Shown here: in pieces, positions 1 to 8,614 of the stretch
Layout of the letters: each line of letters begins with the position of its first letter
How positions within the stretch are numbered: position 1 is the first letter of the stretch
Assembly (NCBI RefSeq): GCF_047338595.1
Contig: NZ_JBLFBO010000001.1
Coordinates: 310,001-374,000, forward strand
DNA from: Nitrospira_D sp019636945
GTDB taxonomy: Bacteria; Nitrospirota; Nitrospiria; Nitrospirales; Nitrospiraceae
DNA length: 64,000 nucleotides
Direction of reading: 5' to 3'
Notes under the pieces: generated by a model
What the model was told of the DNA's origin: nothing
Seen by the model: the letters and a program-made list of their open reading frames with translations, nothing else
Databases searched by the model: none
Program-made: the position numbers and the translations under genes

Positions 1-33
1 CAGGCTGCGCGGGATCAGTTCGGAGAGCCTTGA
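1..33 (+). CDS. Possible 3' end of an upstream gene (partial)
   Basis: Frame 1 is open from the window edge and ends with a TGA at 31-33, giving a tail that reads QAARDQFGEP. It lies 34 bases before the htrA start and could be the end of the preceding gene. Ten codons are too few to name a product, and a chance open frame is possible. Confidence 0.25.
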   Translation, partial: QAARDQFGEP

Positions 34-67
34 GCACGTGATCCTTAGCGTGATGAAGGAGGGAATC

Positions 68-1552
68 ATGCCATCATATCTCCGTCGTACCGTCAGTTCT
101 ATTCTTGGAATTGGCCTTGTGAGCGGAGCATTATTCTGGGCCGTCCACTCACTCACCCCGTCCGATGCATCCACGGCTCTATCACAGGGTGCCGCAGCTG
201 GATCCAGTGCGTCACCGGCGCCAGGCTTTACAGACGTGGCCAAGCGAGTTACTCCGGCGGTCGTGAACATTACGACCGTCATGACGGAGCATGTGGCGGA
301 CGGTTCCCCTGTCCCTGACGAGTTCCGAGAGGGACTGGAGGAATTCTTTGGGAAACCATTCGGACCTCGTGGTCGGCGACCTGGTGACCCATTTGACCAC
401 CGCGCGCCTCGGAGAGGGCAAGGATCTGGTGTGATCATTTCGCCGGATGGCTATATCGTGACCAATAATCATGTGATCGCCCAGGCCCGCGAGGTGAGCG
501 TCACACTTCCTGACAAGCGTGAATTTCGAGGCAAGATCATCGGAGTGGATCCGAAGAGTGACCTCGCCGTAATCAAGATCAACGCCGGCCATCTTCCAAC
601 CGTGACCTGGGGTGATGCGTCAAGTCTGCAGGTCGGTGAGTATGTTTTGGCGGTCGGCAACCCCTTTGGCTTCAATTCCACCGTGACACTTGGGATCGTG
701 AGTGCGGTGGGTCGTGGCCAAATGGGCATCACCCAGTACGAGGATTTTATTCAGACGGATGCTGCCATTAATCCAGGCAACTCAGGCGGTGCACTGGTAA
801 ATACGAAAGGGGAGCTGGTGGGCATCAACACGGCGATCTTTTCCCAGACGGGAGGGTATCAGGGTGTCGGGTTTGCCGTATCGACCACGATGGCGAAACC
901 GATTTATGAGAGTCTGATAAGGTCCGGGAAGGTTGTGCGGGGATATCTCGGGATTGGGCTTCAGGGATTGAACCAGGATCTCGCCACGGCATTCGGCCTC
1001 AAGGATGCGAAAGGCGCGTTGATCAGTGATGTGAAAGCAGGGAGTCCGGCAGAGCAGGCTGGTCTCAAGCAGGGGGATGTGATCGTCAGCTATCAAGGTA
1101 CTTCCGTAGAAGATGGTGTCGCGTTACAACGACTTGTCACGCGGACCACCGTTGGTGCCAGAGTGACGCTCACCGTCATTCGTGATGGACATGAACATGA
1201 GGTGACCGTCAGGGTCGGTGAGCAGCCGGACGACTCCAAAGTTGCGAAGGTGCAACACGGAGATGTAGGCGATGCGCTGTCGGGCCTTGTGGTTGAGGAG
1301 TTAGATCAAGATCGGGCAAGACAGCTTGGATTGCAAGGAACGCAGGGTGTTGTGGTGACAAGGGTTGATCCAGACAGCGGTGCCGAGAGGGCCGGTCTTT
1401 CTGCGGGCGACGTGATCCAAGAAATGAATCGGCGACCGATCAAGTCTGTCAAAGATTTTGAAATGGCTTCCGCAGATTTCAAGAAAGGAGCCAGCGTCCT
1501 GATTCTGATCAATCGGCGGGGGAATTCATTGTTCGTATCCGTCAAAGTGTAG
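68..1552 (+). CDS. degP: HtrA/DegP-family periplasmic serine protease
   Basis: Trypsin-like protease of the HtrA (Do) family that degrades or refolds misfolded envelope proteins. The 494-residue product begins with a basic N-terminus and a hydrophobic signal/anchor segment (about residues 7-28). The catalytic triad is visible: His135 in TNNHVI, Asp165 in KSDLAVIK and Ser239 in GNSGGAL. Two PDZ domains follow (about 265-350 and 385-480), as in DegP/DegQ. The start at 68 is preferred over an in-frame ATG at 38 because AAGGAGGG lies at 56-63, five bases upstream, and the 10 extra residues would precede the signal peptide. A Gly/Arg/Pro-rich loop (about 90-125) sits before the protease core. Whether it is DegP-, DegQ- or DegS-like in function cannot be settled from sequence. 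Confidence 0.95.
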   Translation: MPSYLRRTVSSILGIGLVSGALFWAVHSLTPSDASTALSQGAAAGSSASPAPGFTDVAKRVTPAVVNITTVMTEHVADGSPVPDEFREGLEEFFGKPFGPRGRRPGDPFDHRAPRRGQGSGVIISPDGYIVTNNHVIAQAREVSVTLPDKREFRGKIIGVDPKSDLAVIKINAGHLPTVTWGDASSLQVGEYVLAVGNPFGFNSTVTLGIVSAVGRGQMGITQYEDFIQTDAAINPGNSGGALVNTKGELVGINTAIFSQTGGYQGVGFAVSTTMAKPIYESLIRSGKVVRGYLGIGLQGLNQDLATAFGLKDAKGALISDVKAGSPAEQAGLKQGDVIVSYQGTSVEDGVALQRLVTRTTVGARVTLTVIRDGHEHEVTVRVGEQPDDSKVAKVQHGDVGDALSGLVVEELDQDRARQLGLQGTQGVVVTRVDPDSGAERAGLSAGDVIQEMNRRPIKSVKDFEMASADFKKGASVLILINRRGNSLFVSVKV

Positions 1553-1570
1553 AATTATGCTGCATTCGAA

Positions 1571-1606
1571 GGTAGGGGGAGGAGGCAAGATCATGTTCCC
1601 CCTACC
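1571..1606. terminator. Inverted repeat between convergent degP and purU
   Basis: GGTAGGGGGA at 1571-1580 pairs perfectly with TCCCCCTACC at 1597-1606 across a 16-base loop. It lies between the ends of two convergent genes, where a bidirectional terminator is expected. The following T-rich stretch is interrupted, so intrinsic termination is likely but not certain. Confidence 0.5.
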
Positions 1607-1628
1607 TGTGGCTTCGTTTCAAAATCTT

Positions 1629-2495
1629 TTAATCGAAGACCACGGTTTTTCTCCCGTACACCAGGACTCGGCGCTCAATGTGGCGACGAACAGCTCTTGC
1701 CAGCACGACTTCCTCAAGATCTCGCCCTTTCCGAACAAGATCCTCCACCGTATCCCGATGTCCCACGCGAATCACGTCTTGTTCGATGATCGGTCCTTCG
1801 TCCAGGTCTTGGGTCGCGTAATGGGCGGTCGCTCCAATGATCTTCACGCCGCGGTCGTACGCCTGTCGGTATGGATTGGCTCCGATAAAGGCCGGAAGAA
1901 AGGAATGGTGGATGTTGATGACGGGGCAGCCGACTTGAGCTAAAAAGTCAGCGCTGAGAATCTGCATATAGCGAGCCATAACCACGAGCTCGATGTGATG
2001 TTCCTTCAGCAGGCCTACGACCTGTTGTTCTTGTTGAGGTTTGGTTTCCTTCGTGACGGGATAGACGGCGAACGGAATCTTGAAGAGTTCTGCCCAGTTA
2101 GCGCAGGTGTCATGGTTCGAAATGATGATGGGAATGTCGATGTGCAGCTCGTCTCGACGGTGCCGTTGGAGAAGGTCGGCCAGACAGTGATCTTGTTTCG
2201 AGACCAGGAGACCGACACGAGGCCGCTGGGTGGACGAATACACTTCGTAGTGCATCTCGTACACTTTCGCGATCGGCTCAAAGGCGGCCGGAATATCGCC
2301 GGGGGACAGCTGAAGTCCATCCGTGGTAAATTCCATTCTCATGAGAAACGCGTTTGTTTCTTCGTCGGTATGGTGGTCGGAGTCGAGAATATTGCCGCCG
2401 AAATCGTGAATGAACCCTGACACACGTGCGACAATGCCTTTGCGGTCCTTGCAACGAATCAGGAGAACGATCGAGTCTTTTTTCTGTGCAGTCAT
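1629..2495 (-). CDS. purU: Formyltetrahydrofolate deformylase PurU
   Basis: Hydrolyses 10-formyltetrahydrofolate to formate and tetrahydrofolate, balancing one-carbon pools and supplying formate for purine synthesis. The 288-residue length is normal for the family. An N-terminal ACT-type regulatory domain (about 8-85) starts with IVLLIRCKDRKGIVARVSGF. The formyltransferase-fold catalytic domain (about 90-285) carries INIHHSFLPAF with the catalytic histidine and the DEGPIIEQDV motif. It sits 63 bp downstream of rimO on the same strand and is probably co-transcribed with it. Confidence 0.95.
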   Translation of the reverse strand: MTAQKKDSIVLLIRCKDRKGIVARVSGFIHDFGGNILDSDHHTDEETNAFLMRMEFTTDGLQLSPGDIPAAFEPIAKVYEMHYEVYSSTQRPRVGLLVSKQDHCLADLLQRHRRDELHIDIPIIISNHDTCANWAELFKIPFAVYPVTKETKPQQEQQVVGLLKEHHIELVVMARYMQILSADFLAQVGCPVINIHHSFLPAFIGANPYRQAYDRGVKIIGATAHYATQDLDEGPIIEQDVIRVGHRDTVEDLVRKGRDLEEVVLARAVRRHIERRVLVYGRKTVVFD

Positions 2496-2558
2496 GGGTG
2501 TGTACTCCTTCTGGAGTCGTGACGATCAGAGTACGAGAGGGGTCGCTAGGTGCTGCAC

Positions 2559-4001
2559 TCAGTGAGCCGTCGAGGTGACGATGTGTCCGACGAGGTCGAA
2601 TCCCGCCGCGTCGGTAATCTCGACTCTATAGAAGTCACCAGGTGCCGGATCTGCCACCTTAGACCCAGCATCGGCTGAGTCCTCGTCGACATAGACGACG
2701 CCGTCGATTTCAGGTGCGAGCCCTTCGTGACGCCCTTCGAGGACGCCCTGCGTCTCTTCGGATCGCCCGTCAATCAGGACATCAAGAATTGAGCCGATCT
2801 TCGCCGTCCCCTTCGACGCGGCAATCGTTTCCTGGATAGAAAGGATTGCATTGCGGCGGTCATCCATCACGTCCCGCTCGACTTTGTCGTCTAACTGAGC
2901 TGCCGGAGTGCCGTCCTCATCCGAGTATACAAACACCGCAACTCGGTCGAACTCCGCCTGTTCCACATAGTCCCGCAGCTCGGTAAAGGCGGCATCGGTC
3001 TCTCCTGGGAAGCCGACGATGAAGGCCGTCCTGAAAGTGACCCCGTGAATGCGTGTGCGGATGCGATCCACGAGACTCTCGATGGCGGCTCGAGTACCCA
3101 GTCGATGCATACGGGTGAGCATCCGGTCATTGATATGCTGGAGCGGCATATCGATATACTTAACGATCTTTTCTTCCCCTGCATATAGATCAAGGAGATC
3201 ATCGGTGACCTGTTGAGGATAGAGGTAAAACGGCCGGATCCAGCGCAGGCCATCCACCTTGACCAATTCACGAAGAAGCGACAGGAGCCCTTGGCGAAGG
3301 CCAAGGTCGACACCATAGTTGATGGTGTCTTGCGAGATCAGGTTGATCTCTTTCACTCCTTCCGCAGCGAGCCGGCGAGCTTCGGCCACGATAGAGTCTA
3401 CCGGTCGACTGCGCTGTTTCCCGCGCATCAACGGAATCGCGCAGAATGTACAATTGCGATTGCAGCCTTCGGCGATTTTCACATAGGCACTGTGTTGCGC
3501 ACCGAGTCTCAACCGAGGGGCTAGCTCATCGTAGAGATAGGGAGGCTGACTGATCCAGAGGCGGCGTTGTCGCTTCTTGGGCGCTAATAGCCCTCGACAG
3601 ATCTCGGCAATCTTTCCGAATTCTCCGGTCCCTACGACACCATCCAATTCCGGCAACTCTTTCAGCAGGTCTCCTTGATAGCGCTGAGCCAGACAACCGG
3701 CGGCGATCAGAACGCGGCAAGTTCCTGTTTTCTTCAGATGGCCGTGTTCAAGGATCGTGTTGATCGATTCCTGTTTTGCCTCCTCGATGAAGCCGCACGT
3801 ATTGACGATCACCACTTCAGCCTGTGTTGGATCGCCAGTGAGTTCAAACCCTTCCGTGACCAATGTCCCGAGCATAATCTCTGAATCGACCTGGTTCTTC
3901 GAGCAGCCCAGGTTGACGAAACCGATGGTCGTTGCCGATTGATTGACTCGAGTGGCCTTGGTGGAACGCGCACGCGTTGGAACAATCAAGGGTTGTGACA
4001 T
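2559..4001 (-). CDS. rimO: Ribosomal protein S12 methylthiotransferase RimO
   Basis: Radical-SAM enzyme that adds a methylthio group to a conserved aspartate of ribosomal protein S12. The 480-residue protein has the N-terminal MTTase domain with its cluster-binding cysteines (LGCSKNQVDSE, NTCGFIEEA, AAGCLAQR). The radical-SAM triad is in CNRNCTFC (CxxxCxxC), and a TRAM-like C-terminal domain follows. An extra ~25-residue N-terminal tail precedes the conserved GFVNLGCSKN. The promoter at 4009-4038 predicts transcription starting at about 4002, one base before this ATG. That supports this start and a leaderless message. It heads a likely rimO-purU unit. Confidence 0.96.
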   Translation of the reverse strand: MSQPLIVPTRARSTKATRVNQSATTIGFVNLGCSKNQVDSEIMLGTLVTEGFELTGDPTQAEVVIVNTCGFIEEAKQESINTILEHGHLKKTGTCRVLIAAGCLAQRYQGDLLKELPELDGVVGTGEFGKIAEICRGLLAPKKRQRRLWISQPPYLYDELAPRLRLGAQHSAYVKIAEGCNRNCTFCAIPLMRGKQRSRPVDSIVAEARRLAAEGVKEINLISQDTINYGVDLGLRQGLLSLLRELVKVDGLRWIRPFYLYPQQVTDDLLDLYAGEEKIVKYIDMPLQHINDRMLTRMHRLGTRAAIESLVDRIRTRIHGVTFRTAFIVGFPGETDAAFTELRDYVEQAEFDRVAVFVYSDEDGTPAAQLDDKVERDVMDDRRNAILSIQETIAASKGTAKIGSILDVLIDGRSEETQGVLEGRHEGLAPEIDGVVYVDEDSADAGSKVADPAPGDFYRVEITDAAGFDLVGHIVTSTAH

Positions 4002-4008
4002 GGCAGGC

Positions 4009-4038
4009 AGTCTACGGGAGGGTTAAAAAGGCTGTCAA
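4009..4038 (-). promoter_or_regulatory. Sigma70-type promoter for rimO
   Basis: Read on the minus strand: -35 TTGACA (4033-4038), 18-bp spacer, -10 TAGACT (4009-4014). The predicted +1 is at about 4002, directly before the rimO ATG at 4001, so no ribosome-binding site would be transcribed. Confidence 0.65.
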
Positions 4039-4046
4039 TGAGCCTC

Positions 4047-4076
4047 TTGCGGAAGGTCGAACAATTCCCCTAGAGT
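4047..4076 (+). promoter_or_regulatory. Sigma70-type promoter for the gamma-carbonic anhydrase gene
   Basis: -35 TTGCGG (4047-4052), 18-bp spacer, -10 TAGAGT (4071-4076). The predicted +1 at about 4083 lies one base before the ATG at 4084. The GTG at 4075 falls inside the -10 box, which argues against it as the start codon. Confidence 0.5.
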
Positions 4077-4083
4077 GCGCATC

Positions 4084-4620
4084 ATGATTCGTACCTTTCA
4101 AGGCATCAAACCCACGGTTCCTAAGTCCTGTTTTATCGAAACGACGGCTGTAGTGATCGGTGACGTCGTCATGGGGGAAGAGTGCAGTGTCTGGTTCAAT
4201 GCCGTGATCCGAGGCGATGTGCACTACATTCGGATCGGTGAACGGACCAACGTGCAGGACCTCTGCATGCTCCATGTGACTCATGATACCCATCCCTTGA
4301 TTATCGGTAGTGACGTCACAATCGGTCATAATGTCGTGCTGCACGGCTGTACGATCCAGGATCGTGTTCTGGTGGGGATGGGTGCCATTATCATGGATGG
4401 CGCGGTGATCGGGGAAGACTCGGTGGTGGGAGCTGGAGCCTTGGTGGTTGAAGGGACGGTTGTGCCGCCGAAGAGTCTCATTCTCGGGTCCCCGGCGAAG
4501 GTCAAGCGGCCGGTCACCGAGAAGGAATTAGCCTGGATCAAAGAGTCCGCCGGAAACTATGTGCGCTATGCCAGGCAGTACATGGGTGATCCAGCCAAGA
4601 AGACCGGCTTTGAACTTTGA
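4084..4620 (+). CDS. Gamma-class carbonic anhydrase family protein
   Basis: Left-handed beta-helix protein of the gamma-carbonic anhydrase/transferase hexapeptide family, 178 residues from the ATG at 4084. The zinc-ligand histidines are recognisable in the segments LHVTHDTHP and IGHNVVLHGC, as in Cam/CamH/YrdA proteins. Many bacterial homologues of this length have weak or no measured CO2-hydration activity, so true carbonic anhydrase activity is inferred. A 6-residue longer form starting at GTG 4075 is possible but conflicts with the promoter position. It is transcribed divergently from rimO. Confidence 0.88.
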   Translation: MIRTFQGIKPTVPKSCFIETTAVVIGDVVMGEECSVWFNAVIRGDVHYIRIGERTNVQDLCMLHVTHDTHPLIIGSDVTIGHNVVLHGCTIQDRVLVGMGAIIMDGAVIGEDSVVGAGALVVEGTVVPPKSLILGSPAKVKRPVTEKELAWIKESAGNYVRYARQYMGDPAKKTGFEL

Positions 4621-4631
4621 TGGATCAAAAT

Positions 4632-4658
4632 AGGTGAGCTTCTTACCTTTCACCTTTT
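4632..4658. terminator. Weak terminator-like hairpin after the carbonic anhydrase gene
   Basis: AGGTGA (4632-4637) can pair with TCACCT (4650-4655), followed by a short T run. The stem is only 6 bp, so this is tentative. The site lies between convergent genes. Confidence 0.3.
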
Positions 4659-5352
4659 ACTTCTTACCAACCTTGATAAAACAGATCGGATCTCCCACAA
4701 GTGCCGTAGGATAAGATTTTCGCGATACCTGATACGGAACCCTGTGCCGATGGCACCAGTCTGCGATCCAGACCACTTCTTCTGTTGACGTTGTTACCAG
4801 ACCTGGGATTATCAGTTTCGGCAGGCATCGATTGACGATCGTCTGAACAATCTGCCGTTCCTTCTGAAACGCGATTGGATTGAACGTCACCGGATCCGCC
4901 CGTCCATAGGACAGGGGAGAGAGGTGTGGAAACCGTTCTGGGTCATTCAGGACACTGACCATCCAGAGATGGTCGAACCGCCCTCGTGCTGAGGAGGCAT
5001 CGCGTGCAAGGAACCGAACCGATAGTTCCTGACAAGCGCGATTAAGCACCACTACTTCAGACTGCCGGAGGTTATAGGGCTCAACATGACGTTTACGATC
5101 GATGGCTTCTGCGATCAACACCGGAAGTTCCGCTACACCGGCTCCGATGTAGAGGCTTCGACCGCCGCAAGGTAACATCTGGACGAGTGCCTCGGCGACC
5201 TTCCTCCCCAACTTCCGGCAAGGTTCCTGCTTCGCCCGCCAGAATTCATCGCCGCCTTCGTAGCAGTAGACAGACTCTAAGCTCCTATAATCGAGGCGAT
5301 CAAACACCTCGGCGATAGTCCGGCGAGCTGAAGGAGAAAGTCGTTTTCTCAT
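4657..5352 (-). CDS. Methyltransferase-like protein of unknown function
   Basis: A 231-residue soluble protein that I cannot assign to a named family. A segment around residues 62-80 reads GGRSLYIGAGVAELPVLIAE, which resembles the glycine-rich SAM-binding loop of class I methyltransferases. A later strand-like stretch, FDHLWMVSVLN, would fit the fold. Its start overlaps the stop of the upstream M28 peptidase by 4 bp (ATGA), so the two are probably translationally coupled. It is the last gene of the trmFO-argB-peptidase run on this strand. The substrate is unknown. Confidence 0.65.
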   Translation of the reverse strand: MRKRLSPSARRTIAEVFDRLDYRSLESVYCYEGGDEFWRAKQEPCRKLGRKVAEALVQMLPCGGRSLYIGAGVAELPVLIAEAIDRKRHVEPYNLRQSEVVVLNRACQELSVRFLARDASSARGRFDHLWMVSVLNDPERFPHLSPLSYGRADPVTFNPIAFQKERQIVQTIVNRCLPKLIIPGLVTTSTEEVVWIADWCHRHRVPYQVSRKSYPTALVGDPICFIKVGKK

Positions 5353-6209
5353 GGCCGACCCGCTAACTCGATGACGGTGGCTATAAGGCCCTCAGCAACG
5401 GCAGCGATGAAGTCGAGGTTCAATGTCTCGAGGGTGTCGGTCGGTCGATGGTAGTGGGGGTTTCGGAAGTTGGCGGTGTCTGTGAGCATAACAGCGGGGA
5501 ACCCTTGTTCCCAGAACGAGGTGTGGTCGCTCCGTCTGGTGTCCGGGAGCTTTTCTCCGTTGCCTGGGACGATCAGCGGAACAATGGGAAGGTGCGGCTT
5601 CATGGCTTGGGCAACAGAGCCGGTTAGATGGTGTGACCGTTCGTTGCCGATGACGGCCAGAAAATTTCCCGTTGTGGGCACTGCGATCGGGACACCAGGC
5701 GGGATTTTCTGTGAATTGGGTTGATGGCTCGCATAGCCGACACATTCCAACACGATGGCTCCATGGATGGTTTCACCATTCTTTCGTAACAAGGAGGTAT
5801 AGGCCTGGCTACCAAGAAGGTTTTCTTCTTCCAGGTTAAAGGCAATGAAACGGATCGGTCTGGCCAATGTCATGGCTCTCACCTGACGAGCCATCTGGAG
5901 CATCACGGCGAGAGCGCTGGCATTATCGTCAGCGCCGGGAGATCCTTCGACAGTATCGAAGTGCGCGGCGAGGATCAGCGGCGGTGCTGATTGGAATGAT
6001 CTCTTTTCAGGAAGTGCTGTTCCGATTATATTGTGGAACGTGTTCTCCAAGGCGAGAAAGGGTTGCGTGGTTACGATCAGTCTCGCTTCAGAGAAACGAT
6101 GGTGCAGGTAGGATTCCGTCTGTCGCAAACGGTTCGGTGAGGTGATGGGATGGCGTTCCCCAACCAGGACCTGAAGATCTTCTCTGAGTCGATTGTGATC
6201 GATGGGCAC
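5349..6209 (-). CDS. M28-family zinc peptidase
   Basis: Metallo-aminopeptidase of family M28, 286 residues. The two-zinc ligand set is visible in order: AAHFDTVEGSPGADDNAS (His and bridging Asp), FNLEEENLLGS (catalytic Glu and ligand Glu) and the late histidine in NPHYHRPTDT. No clear signal peptide is present, so it is probably cytoplasmic or non-classically located. It lies 27 bp downstream of argB and overlaps the next gene by 4 bp, so it appears to be part of the same operon. Substrate specificity cannot be read from the sequence. Confidence 0.85.
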   Translation of the reverse strand: MPIDHNRLREDLQVLVGERHPITSPNRLRQTESYLHHRFSEARLIVTTQPFLALENTFHNIIGTALPEKRSFQSAPPLILAAHFDTVEGSPGADDNASALAVMLQMARQVRAMTLARPIRFIAFNLEEENLLGSQAYTSLLRKNGETIHGAIVLECVGYASHQPNSQKIPPGVPIAVPTTGNFLAVIGNERSHHLTGSVAQAMKPHLPIVPLIVPGNGEKLPDTRRSDHTSFWEQGFPAVMLTDTANFRNPHYHRPTDTLETLNLDFIAAVAEGLIATVIELAGRP

Positions 6210-6236
6210 AGAACTGGTTTTCCAGCTGCAAGAAGG

Positions 6237-7133
6237 TCAGGTCACGATTTCCGTGCCGATACCCTTCCTCGTGAAGATTTCAAGGAGGACAGCGTGCGGA
6301 ATACGTCCATCAATAATGTGAGCTTTTCCGACCCCGTCGCCCAAGGCATCCAAGCACGCATGAACCTTCGGGATCATCCCTTCTGTGATGATCCCCTTCT
6401 TCATCATGCGCTGCACATCTTTGCGGGATACCGTCGAGAGGTGGCGTCCGTTCGCGTCGCGAATGCCTTTAATGTCGGTCATCATCAACAGTTTTTCCGC
6501 CCGCAACGCACCGGCTATGGCTCCAGCGACAAGATCGGCGTTGATATTGTAGGTATTGCCCTCGCGATCCGTGCCGATGGGCGCGATGATCGGGATGTAG
6601 TGGTCCTCCTGGAGGTTCCGTAACAGGCCAGGATCGACTTTTTCAATATCCCCCACCAATCCGAAATCGCCTTTCGCATCTTCCTCATCCAGGTCGCGAT
6701 CGAGACTTTCCGCCCAAGCTTTGGCTGTCAGCGGTTTGCTGAGGATGAGCCCTCCGTCCTTTCCGCTCAAGCCCACAGCGCTGCCTCCGTGCCGGGTGAT
6801 CATGTCAGTCAGTTCCATGTTGATTTTCCCGGCCAGGACCATCTCCACGATTTCCATCGTGGCGGCGTCGGTAATCCTGACACCATGGCGGAACTTCGCT
6901 TGAATGCCCAGTCGGTCGAGCATCTTGTCGATTTGCGGCCCGCCGCCGTGAATGATGACCGGGTTGATGCCGACATACTTCAGCAGGACGACATCTTGCG
7001 CAAAGCGCTCCTTGAGTGATGCGTCCGTCATCGCATGGCCGCCATACTTCACGACCACGGTCTTGCCGCGAAACGTCCGGATGTACGGCAAGGCTTCGAT
7101 TAAGACGTCGGCTTTTTTGATGAGTTTGTTCAT
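6237..7133 (-). CDS. argB: Acetylglutamate kinase ArgB
   Basis: Phosphorylates N-acetyl-L-glutamate in arginine biosynthesis. The 298-residue protein has the amino-acid-kinase signatures VVKYGGHAM and VIIHGGGPQID near the N-terminus. A ~22-residue helix before the first strand (MNKLIKKADVLIEALPYIR) matches the N-terminal helix found in arginine-inhibited hexameric forms of the enzyme. Feedback inhibition by arginine is therefore likely but inferred. It lies downstream of hslU, separated by 74 bp containing an inverted repeat. Confidence 0.96.
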   Translation of the reverse strand: MNKLIKKADVLIEALPYIRTFRGKTVVVKYGGHAMTDASLKERFAQDVVLLKYVGINPVIIHGGGPQIDKMLDRLGIQAKFRHGVRITDAATMEIVEMVLAGKINMELTDMITRHGGSAVGLSGKDGGLILSKPLTAKAWAESLDRDLDEEDAKGDFGLVGDIEKVDPGLLRNLQEDHYIPIIAPIGTDREGNTYNINADLVAGAIAGALRAEKLLMMTDIKGIRDANGRHLSTVSRKDVQRMMKKGIITEGMIPKVHACLDALGDGVGKAHIIDGRIPHAVLLEIFTRKGIGTEIVT

Positions 7134-7181
7134 GCGTGGCTCCCAGCCGCTTGCGTTCAGCGATCAGCCCTCCGATCGAAG

Positions 7182-7206
7182 AGCTGACGACTAATAGCTG
7201 TCAGCT
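7182..7206. repeat. Inverted repeat in the hslU-argB gap
   Basis: AGCTGAC (7182-7188) and GTCAGCT (7200-7206) form a 7-bp hairpin with an 11-base loop. No T run follows on the minus strand, so it is not a standard intrinsic terminator. It could affect mRNA stability or processing between hslU and argB. Confidence 0.35.
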
Positions 7207-7207
7207 A

Positions 7208-8608
7208 TCAGAGTATATATCGGCTCAGGTCCTGGTCCTTGACGATGTCCTTCAATCGATCCCGTACGTAGGCGGCGGTGATGTTGATCCGCTTGTCCGG
7301 CCAGCCTGGTCCCTCGAAAGAAATCTCTTCCAACAACCGCTCCATGATGGTAAAGAGGCGACGGGCGCCGATGTTCTCGGTTCGTTCATTCACCTGGACG
7401 GCGATCTCCGCGATCTCCTCCAGACCGTCCTGAGCGAATTCGATGGCCAGCCCTTCCGTGGCCATCAAGGCCTGATATTGACGGACCAACGCTCCCTTTG
7501 GTTCCGTGAGAATGCGGACGAAATCCTCTTTCGACAGGGGACTGAGTTCAACGCGGATCGGAAAGCGCCCTTGGAGCTCTGGAATGAGATCGGACGGTTT
7601 GGCCACATGGAAGGCCCCGGCGGCGATAAAGAGGATGTGATCTGTTACGACCGGGCCATGTTTTGTGTTGACGGTGCAGCCTTCTACGATGGGGAGTAAA
7701 TCTCGTTGCACTCCCTCTCGGGACACATCAGGTCCCGACGTGCGCTCGCGACCGGCGATCTTGTCGATCTCGTCAAGAAACACGATCCCCGTCTGTTCCA
7801 CCTTGTTGATCGCCTCACGCGTGGTGTCGTCCATATCGATTAACTTCTGGGCTTCTTCCTGTGTCAGGTGTTTGAGCGCTTCGGGGATCTTCATGAGCCG
7901 CTTCTTCTTTTTACCCTGGAACATGCCGCCCAGCATATCGCGGAGATTATTTTCGAGGTCCTCCATGCCGCCTACATTGGAAATGACGCCGACCGGAAGG
8001 CCTCGTTCTTTGACCTCCATCTCCACTGTTCGCTCATCTAACTTCCCCTCCCGAAGTTGGAGGCGGAGCTTCGACCGGGTGGCTTCGTTGGTGTCAGGAG
8101 TGGTTTGGGCAGCTGCCTCCGTTGTGCTGTCTACAAATCCAGGCCTAGGCGGGGGCGGAGGTAAGAGGAGATCGAGCAGGCGCTCTTCAGCTTGTTGTTC
8201 AGCCTTTTGTTGGACGAACGCCAGACGTTGGGTCTTGACCATATTGATCGCGAGCTCGGTGAGGTCACGAATGATTGATTCCACATCGCGCCCAACATAT
8301 CCTACTTCTGTGAACTTTGAGGCTTCGACCTTGATAAACGGCGCCTCGGCCAGCTTGGCCAGCCGTCGGGCGATCTCCGTTTTGCCTACGCCGGTTGGCC
8401 CTATCATGATGATGTTCTTCGGCATGACCTCATCGCGAAGGTCGGGCGACAGTTGCTGGCGACGCCAGCGATTGCGAAGGGCGATAGCCACCATGCGCTT
8501 CGCATCCTTCTGTCCGATGACATAGCGGTTCAATTCTTCAACGATCTGAGGAGGTGTGAGGCTATTGAGATTCAATGCGACGGGCTCAGTGGTGAGCGGC
8601 TTCATCAT
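7208..8608 (-). CDS. hslU: ATP-dependent protease ATPase subunit HslU
   Basis: AAA+ unfoldase that feeds substrates to the HslV peptidase. The 466-residue protein contains the Walker A motif GPTGVGKTEIARR, a Walker B strand ending VFLDEIDKI, and the C-terminal sensor-2 region NIGARRLFTIMERLLEE. The I-domain (about residues 110-240) includes a proline-rich stretch, LLPPPPPRPG, not typical of E. coli HslU. The protein ends with YIL, the conserved C-terminal tail that docks into HslV. It lies 6 bp downstream of hslV in the same operon. Confidence 0.97.
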   Translation of the reverse strand: MMKPLTTEPVALNLNSLTPPQIVEELNRYVIGQKDAKRMVAIALRNRWRRQQLSPDLRDEVMPKNIIMIGPTGVGKTEIARRLAKLAEAPFIKVEASKFTEVGYVGRDVESIIRDLTELAINMVKTQRLAFVQQKAEQQAEERLLDLLLPPPPPRPGFVDSTTEAAAQTTPDTNEATRSKLRLQLREGKLDERTVEMEVKERGLPVGVISNVGGMEDLENNLRDMLGGMFQGKKKKRLMKIPEALKHLTQEEAQKLIDMDDTTREAINKVEQTGIVFLDEIDKIAGRERTSGPDVSREGVQRDLLPIVEGCTVNTKHGPVVTDHILFIAAGAFHVAKPSDLIPELQGRFPIRVELSPLSKEDFVRILTEPKGALVRQYQALMATEGLAIEFAQDGLEEIAEIAVQVNERTENIGARRLFTIMERLLEEISFEGPGWPDKRINITAAYVRDRLKDIVKDQDLSRYIL

Positions 8609-8614
8609 TGTGGA

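Noticed and set aside
1629..2420. Plus-strand frames opposite purU
   Set aside because: They are shadows of a clearly conserved minus-strand gene.
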